The notes beneath the pieces are model-generated. The model had not been told where the DNA came from. It ran no database searches and saw nothing but the letters and a program-made list of their open reading frames with translations. A DNA stretch of 6,811 bases, from positions 1 to 6,811 of the forward strand of contig JAGYMJ010000026.1 in assembly GCA_018400625.1 (NCBI GenBank), given 5' to 3'. This stretch comes from Planctomycetota bacterium (GTDB taxonomy: Bacteria > Planctomycetota > Brocadiia > SM23-32). Shown here piece by piece: positions 1 through 4,438 of this stretch (position 1 is its first letter; every line of letters begins with the position of its first letter). The position numbers were made by a program, and so were the translations under genes.

Positions 1-195
1 CGACAGAGAAAAAAACAGAAAAAACGCCCAAAATGTTTTTTTTCCTGCCGCGTCATGTAAAGCGAGAAGATTACTCACATATGTTATCATATTTAACGGT
101 CCCCAAAAATCATTAAGAAAACAGTCCGACAACAGCTATTTTAAGCGCATTTTTCAGTGTGTTTCAAATTAAACAGCATGTCTGATTACAATCCC
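1..195. other. AT-rich stretch without a recognisable gene
   Basis: The region is AT-rich, with A and T tracts at 9-24 and 36-43. I see no reading frame with a start site and family signature, no tRNA-like or repeat-array structure, and no convincing -35/-10 pair on either strand. It is probably intergenic. Confidence 0.5.
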
Positions 196-234
196 AAAAA
201 CAGCGGTTCAACCTTCCCGTCGCGGGCCACCGCT
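196..234 (-). terminator. Candidate Rho-independent terminator of the operon
   Basis: On the minus strand an outer stem AGCGGT/ACCGCT (6 bp) encloses a second inverted repeat (CCCG-CGA-CGGG) and is followed at once by GTTTTT. It lies about 40 bases after the stop codon at 274 and has the expected orientation for ending transcription of the three-gene unit. The outer stem has unpaired bases between the two helices, so its strength is uncertain. Confidence 0.5.
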
Positions 235-248
235 AATGCGTGCAATAA

Positions 249-263
249 GCGGGCTAAACCCGC
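249..263. repeat. GC-rich hairpin just after the last gene
   Basis: An inverted repeat with a 5-bp stem (GCGGG / CCCGC) and a 5-base loop begins 10 bases after the stop codon of the TPR-barrel gene. On the transcript it is followed by TTATTGC, which is too short of U to be a strong terminator alone. It may protect the 3' end or add to the terminator downstream. Confidence 0.4.
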
Positions 264-273
264 CCGCGCGGCG

Positions 274-3200
274 TTAAAAGAAAAAAATAGCATCAAGCAT
301 GGCTCCGGAATGCCGGTAGCGCGAATCATCTTCCCTGGTTGATTCGGACCAGAACAGATCCAGCCCGGCGGCGAACTTTTCCGTAAAGTTGCGTTGAAGG
401 TACAGGGAGACGCTGCGGGCAACGGTATTTGCCGGAAAGAAAAACTCAAACTGCAAATCATAGTTTAATTTCCAGACCCCGTCGCCCCTGATTCGCATGC
501 CCGCCAGAGGGCCTTCATACGAGCTGGGCGACCAATAGTGCTCCGAATCTTTCGAATAATACAGCCCACTCCAGCCTGCACGTAAATCCACCGAAGGCCA
601 ATCTTTTATGCGGTAAAAAGGACGCAAACGAAAAGAGGTCTGCCGGTTGCCGTCGGAAAAAACGCCGTAGCTGAGATGGCCGTTGAAAAAAACACTTTCG
701 GTGAAGGGGTCCTGTTCGACACGCCCCGGCGGTTCACTTTGCCATTCAAACTTCAGTCTGTCGGCATCGATCCCTTCCTCAAGCGACCTCACGGTTTTAA
801 CCTCGTGAATCGCATCATATCTTTCATACCCCAAAGAGGCGGTACTGGCGGCGCCGGCCTCGTAATTCATCCGGAGGGCTCCGGTAACAGAGGTGCGGGA
901 AACCAAATCAAACTCCGTCAGCCTTATATACCCCTCGGCGGTAGTGCGTTCAGCCAAACGCCCTTTCATTCCCACTGAAACCGCATTTGCCCGGGCTCGA
1001 TTCACGTCCTTTTCCTTGAACCGGTAACGGGAAAGTCCTGCATGCAGCTGCGTCCCTCCGGAGAGAAAATGATGATACCTGATACCCATCTGGAACTGCG
1101 AATAGCCCTCATTATCCGACATCCCTCCAATCATACCGGAGAGCCTGGGCCGCAAAAGGCGATTTATAGCTCCCAGTCCCCTCTGCGCATCCTCAGCATG
1201 GGCGGCCCGGTCGTCGTTGGCGGTGACGGATCGGTCTTCCCCCCCGGAATAAGGGTACCTCCGATCGGGTAACCCCGCTCCCCCGCCATTGCCGCCTGAG
1301 TCTTTGTCCTGTCCTGACGTTCCGGTCCCGGCAACCTTTTCATAAAGCTCGCGGGCCGCCCGGTATCTGCCCGTATATCTGTAAATATCTGCAAGCAGGT
1401 TCATGGCTTCCAAACTGTCCGGGTTCAGGTGACGGAGTTCTTCAAGCTCCTCCTCGGCCTCATCGTAATATTCCCGCTCCCAGGAAAGCATCCGGGCGTA
1501 CTGCAGGCGGAGGTCATAATCTTCGGGGTAGTATGAGACAAGCTCCCTGAACTCTTTTATAGCCTCATCCCTGTATTCTTCAAGCCAGGACAGCAGCGTG
1601 GCATACTCGCGCCTTGCTTCGGAATCGTCTGGTCGTGACCGCAGATAAAATCGGTAACGCTGCATGGCATCTTCATATCTGCCGTCCTTCTTCAGGAGAC
1701 GGCCGTATTCGAGATGTTTATCGAGATCGCGCGGGTTATTGCGCAGGTAGAACCGCATTTCCTCCAGCTCTTCATTCCGCCGGCGCCTTATCTTCTCCTC
1801 CGACAGCTTCGCTGCATGAAGAGCCTTCGGATAGCTCTCATCAACAGCAAGGACTGATTCGGCTTCCTCCAGGGCTTCGTGATAGCGCCCCATATCGAGC
1901 AACATTTCGGCCAGTTCCGAGCGCAAATCCAGTGCATCCGGGTTCTTATCAACCCTGCGCTCCAGATCGAACAAGCGGTAACGGGGATGATTCTTTATAC
2001 GGCGGATCCGGGCATCCACGCTTTTATAGCCGGGCGCTTTTTCCTGAAGCCTTTCGTAATGGAACAGAGCTGCATCCCAATCCTCTGCAAGACGGGATAT
2101 TTGTGCAAGCTGCCAGTGCGCATCCTTATGGCCGGGAACGATCTCAACAATCTTGAGCAATTCCCGCTTAGCCTCTTCAATCTTCTCATCCCACTTAAGG
2201 TAGTTGGCTACCTGCATGCGAGCCGTCACGTCATCGGGAAATTCCTCGAGATATTTCCAAAACTCACGCACCGCCTCACCGTATTGCCCCCTGAAACCCA
2301 GCGCATTGGCATACTCCCTCCTTACGGCCATATCCTCCGGCCTTTCCCGCAGATAAAAGCTGAATTGTTCGCATGCTTCCCGGTAGCGGCCCGCCACGCC
2401 GTACAGACGCGCCAACTGGAGCCGATCGCCGAGATTTTCGGGGTCTTGATCAACGCGTTCCTCCAGGTAAGGTATGCTGAGTCTTTGCGTCTCTTCCATG
2501 CGTATCTCCTCAATCTGCTCAATTTCTTTCATCCCGCGCAGTGCGGCCTCATGCTCCGGATTTTCTTCCAGAATATCACCGTAAAGCTCTGCGGCCATTT
2601 CCGTATCGTTGGTCCAGCGGTACAGGTCGGCCAGCAGCGCACGCGCATCCAGGTCTTCGGGGTATCTTTCGATAAATTCACGCAGCCCAAGGGCGGACGG
2701 CACGTACTGTTCATCCCACGCCAGCACACGGTATTTTTCAAACAGGGCCTGGCGGGGATCATCGGTCAATTCTATATACTCACGATAGACCTCGATGGAC
2801 TCACTGAAAAATCCCGCCCAGGAAAGCATACGAGCGTATTGAAGGCGCAACCGGAGTTCTTCGGGGTAAAGCTTTACAACACGTTCAAAATGCGCGACCG
2901 CCTCGTCATACCGTTCGCTATCAAATAACACCCGCCCCCTGCGCAGGATCACATCGAGCATTTCATTTTTTACCTGCGGATCGGGCTTTTCTTCAAGATA
3001 ACGGAGATAGGAGTTTTCTGCCTTTTCCAGCAGGCCGGCGTTGGCCAGAAAACGCGCGTAACGCAGCGTAAGATCAATATCGTCCGGTCTCTGGCGGATG
3101 AGCACCTGGAAATGATGCATGGCCTCTTCATACTCTTCAGCCCGTTCCAGCAGCCCGATAAGTTCGAGCCTGGCCCTGACATTCTCCGGATCGACAACGA

Positions 3201-3603
3201 GGGAAGCCTCCAACCCCCGGCGCATTTCGGGAAGAGCGGCATCCAACTCTTTTTTTGCCGTCGCCACCCACTCCCCGGCGTCTTCATCGTCCGGATGCAT
3301 TTCCAACAGAACCTCTGCGTTGTGGAGAAGCTTCTGATATTCTTTCATCTCGGCGTAAGCACGGCACAGCATCCTGCGCGCGGAAACATCATCGGGATCC
3401 TCTTCCAGACGTGCCTCAAGCTCCCGTGCGGCCTCGCCGTAAACCCCTTGTTCGAGAAGCAACTGGACGCGGCCGTAATCATCGGAACCAACGGAAGTCC
3501 CCGGCCGTTCTGTCGCCTGCTCAGCATCCCCCGAAACAGATTGCAGCATGAGAAGGAGGGTAAAAATATAAAAAAGACAGTAATGACGAAAGAAAAATCC
3601 CAT
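274..3603 (-). CDS. Secreted TPR-repeat protein with C-terminal outer-membrane beta-barrel (PgaA/BcsC/YaiO-like plan)
   Basis: From the ATG at 3603 the protein has 1109 residues. Residues 1-25 look like a Sec signal peptide: a short basic start, the hydrophobic run LFYIFTLLLML (10-20), then SVSG. Residues about 41-760 form roughly 21 TPR-like helical hairpins of about 34 residues, with recurring Y-x-EA, the LSW-type element (YARMLSW appears twice) and PDD/PED turns. Residues about 761-815 are a Gly/Asp-rich linker. Residues about 816-1109 show alternating amphipathic strands rich in Tyr, Phe and Trp, about 14-16 by eye, with a YWSPSSYEG segment recalling TPR-barrel exporters, and end in Phe as outer-membrane barrels do. 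Known proteins of this plan (PgaA, BcsC, PelB) use periplasmic TPRs to bind polysaccharide or partner enzymes and a barrel to export the polymer. That role is inferred here, since no synthase is in view. A generic TPR-porin scaffold is possible. The order (last in the operon, after an ExeA-like ATPase) fits envelope export. Confidence 0.85.
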   Translation of the reverse strand: MGFFFRHYCLFYIFTLLLMLQSVSGDAEQATERPGTSVGSDDYGRVQLLLEQGVYGEAARELEARLEEDPDDVSARRMLCRAYAEMKEYQKLLHNAEVLLEMHPDDEDAGEWVATAKKELDAALPEMRRGLEASLVVDPENVRARLELIGLLERAEEYEEAMHHFQVLIRQRPDDIDLTLRYARFLANAGLLEKAENSYLRYLEEKPDPQVKNEMLDVILRRGRVLFDSERYDEAVAHFERVVKLYPEELRLRLQYARMLSWAGFFSESIEVYREYIELTDDPRQALFEKYRVLAWDEQYVPSALGLREFIERYPEDLDARALLADLYRWTNDTEMAAELYGDILEENPEHEAALRGMKEIEQIEEIRMEETQRLSIPYLEERVDQDPENLGDRLQLARLYGVAGRYREACEQFSFYLRERPEDMAVRREYANALGFRGQYGEAVREFWKYLEEFPDDVTARMQVANYLKWDEKIEEAKRELLKIVEIVPGHKDAHWQLAQISRLAEDWDAALFHYERLQEKAPGYKSVDARIRRIKNHPRYRLFDLERRVDKNPDALDLRSELAEMLLDMGRYHEALEEAESVLAVDESYPKALHAAKLSEEKIRRRRNEELEEMRFYLRNNPRDLDKHLEYGRLLKKDGRYEDAMQRYRFYLRSRPDDSEARREYATLLSWLEEYRDEAIKEFRELVSYYPEDYDLRLQYARMLSWEREYYDEAEEELEELRHLNPDSLEAMNLLADIYRYTGRYRAARELYEKVAGTGTSGQDKDSGGNGGGAGLPDRRYPYSGGEDRSVTANDDRAAHAEDAQRGLGAINRLLRPRLSGMIGGMSDNEGYSQFQMGIRYHHFLSGGTQLHAGLSRYRFKEKDVNRARANAVSVGMKGRLAERTTAEGYIRLTEFDLVSRTSVTGALRMNYEAGAASTASLGYERYDAIHEVKTVRSLEEGIDADRLKFEWQSEPPGRVEQDPFTESVFFNGHLSYGVFSDGNRQTSFRLRPFYRIKDWPSVDLRAGWSGLYYSKDSEHYWSPSSYEGPLAGMRIRGDGVWKLNYDLQFEFFFPANTVARSVSLYLQRNFTEKFAAGLDLFWSESTREDDSRYRHSGAMLDAIFFF
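277..1158 (-). other. Predicted outer-membrane beta-barrel domain
   Basis: This is the C-terminal 294 residues of the TPR protein. Strand-like stretches with alternating hydrophobic and polar residues and aromatic ends include FQMGIRYHHF, LHAGLSRYRF, TSFRLRPFYRI, VDLRAGWSGLYY, NYDLQFEFFF and SVSLYLQRNF. The last strand ends in IFFF, with the terminal Phe expected for recognition by the BAM machinery. The strand number is uncertain (about 14-16). Confidence 0.75.
1159..1323 (-). other. Gly/Asp-rich flexible linker between TPR array and barrel
   Basis: Residues 761-815 of the TPR protein are rich in Gly, Ser, Asp and Arg (for example DSGGNGGGAG) and have no heptad or TPR pattern. They probably form a disordered hinge between the periplasmic scaffold and the membrane barrel. 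Confidence 0.65.
1324..3483 (-). repeat. Array of about 21 TPR-like repeats
   Basis: Protein residues 41-760 divide by eye into consecutive units of about 34 residues, each a helix pair ending in a P-D/E-D/N-type turn, such as PDDIDL, PEELRL, PEDLDA, PENLGD, PEDMAV, PDDVTA, PDDSEA, PEDYDL and PDSLEA. A few units are longer and carry charged inserts (about 352-380, 527-545, 592-615). The array would form a superhelical scaffold in the periplasm. Unit boundaries are approximate. Confidence 0.85.
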
Positions 3604-3610
3604 ATGAGTT

Positions 3611-4438
3611 TTACTCCAGAGAATGGGCAATTTCAGCCGTAACCGTTTCAATAATATCCACATCCACCTTTACCGCATCCTGTGAATAGCCTATAAAAAG
3701 ACCGAGATCGCAGATATTGTTGATGGAACGCGGCGCACCTTTGGATTTATCCGCTATCATTTTCACGGCATCCTCAGTAAAAAGGCTGTTGGCCGAACCC
3801 GCCACTTCAAGTCGATGCTGAATGTATTCGGCGCATTGATCCTCGGAAAACATTTCAAGGTCACACCGGAGCGGGAGGCGCTGGCGGAGGGCGGGGACGG
3901 GTATTTCCGACGGCGCGTCAACCCCGCCATAATGGCCGCTCAGCAGCATACTCAGCAGCGGTTGCTGGGTTTTAGGATGGCAAAGATCAAGCAAAAGGTG
4001 GAGTTCCTTCAAAGTCTCTATCGGAATGAACGTGGCATCGTCAATCACCACGACCATATGCCCTTCTTCATTATGTATATTGACCAGGGTTTTTTCCATA
4101 TTGGTTATCATGCGGTCTTCCTGGGATTTCTCGATGAAACGGCCATCAACCTGTTTGAAAAACTCCCTGTAAAACTCCTGCATGCTGAGAAAAGGATCCT
4201 TTATATTGACAACTTGAAAACCCCATTCAGAGAGCTCAAGCTGTTGAACTAAATAACTGATTAGCAATGTCTTGCCCATGCCGTATCCCCCCGATAAAAC
4301 CCCTCCGTGGCGTCTGTTTTTAACCACATAAATCATACGCGTTACAGCCTCTTCATGCTGGCTGGAAAGATACAGGTATCTGAGATCAAAATTATTTTCA
4401 AAAGGCATTTCATTAAGTTTCCAATATTCTTTATACAT
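3611..4438 (-). CDS. ExeA/GspA-like AAA+ ATPase, short form
   Basis: This 275-residue cytoplasmic P-loop ATPase belongs to the AAA ATPase group that includes ExeA/GspA of type II secretion, the XrtA/PEP-CTERM-associated ATPases and some transposition ATPases. The N-terminus has the family signature (MYKEYWKL, then MPF, then YLYLSSQHEEAV). Walker A is GGYGMGKT (50-57). Walker B is VVVIDDA (129-135), with Asp where the family usually has Glu. LRQRLPLR (184-191) is the likely arginine-finger region, and GAPRSIN (234-240) matches the family's sensor-2 G-x-PR-x-IN element. YIQHRLEVAGS (205-215) and LFTEDAV are also typical of the family. No membrane segment or C-terminal peptidoglycan-binding domain is seen, unlike full-length ExeA. 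The start has an excellent Shine-Dalgarno site and overlaps the helicase stop by 8 bases; the next gene starts 7 bases after its stop. It probably energises or organises assembly of the downstream TPR-barrel protein, but the client is inferred only from position. Confidence 0.87.
   Translation of the reverse strand: MYKEYWKLNEMPFENNFDLRYLYLSSQHEEAVTRMIYVVKNRRHGGVLSGGYGMGKTLLISYLVQQLELSEWGFQVVNIKDPFLSMQEFYREFFKQVDGRFIEKSQEDRMITNMEKTLVNIHNEEGHMVVVIDDATFIPIETLKELHLLLDLCHPKTQQPLLSMLLSGHYGGVDAPSEIPVPALRQRLPLRCDLEMFSEDQCAEYIQHRLEVAGSANSLFTEDAVKMIADKSKGAPRSINNICDLGLFIGYSQDAVKVDVDIIETVTAEIAHSLE
3614..3618 (-). promoter_or_regulatory. Shine-Dalgarno site supporting the start at 3603
   Basis: The minus strand reads TGGAG directly before the ATPase stop codon, 10 bases upstream of the ATG at 3603. 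It supports this start over the upstream in-frame ATG at 3663, which would put about 50 bases inside the ATPase gene and add 20 residues in front of an otherwise typical signal peptide. Confidence 0.5.

Noticed and set aside
18..44. A-tract/T-tract inverted repeat that could be a plus-strand terminator
   Set aside because: The stem (GAAAAAAC against a G-T8-C run) is almost all A-T pairs with no GC core, so it is more likely a chance pairing of A and T tracts.
60..130. Possible promoter with a TATGAT-like -10 on the minus strand
   Set aside because: No acceptable -35 element is found at 16-18 bases, and no gene in the window lies downstream of it.
157..342. Plus-strand 61-codon frame overlapping the end of the TPR-barrel gene
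   Set aside because: It crosses the terminator and the barrel's last strands, the sequence is low-information, and I see no ribosome binding site.
1614..2156. Plus-strand open frame of 180 codons
   Set aside because: It is antisense to the TPR gene, rich in Pro, Ser and Arg as expected for a shadow frame, and has no domain or plausible ribosome binding site.
1879..2928. Long plus-strand open frame of 349 codons
   Set aside because: It lies wholly antisense to the TPR array, has no recognisable family signature, and is readily explained by the codon pattern of the repeat-rich gene on the other strand.
1324..3483. Periodic DNA similarity suggesting a CRISPR-like or nucleotide repeat array
   Set aside because: The periodicity is about 102 bases, in frame and diverged. 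It is explained by 34-residue TPR units in the protein.
3815..4252. Plus-strand open frame of 145 codons
   Set aside because: It is antisense to the well-supported ExeA-like ATPase and has no family features.
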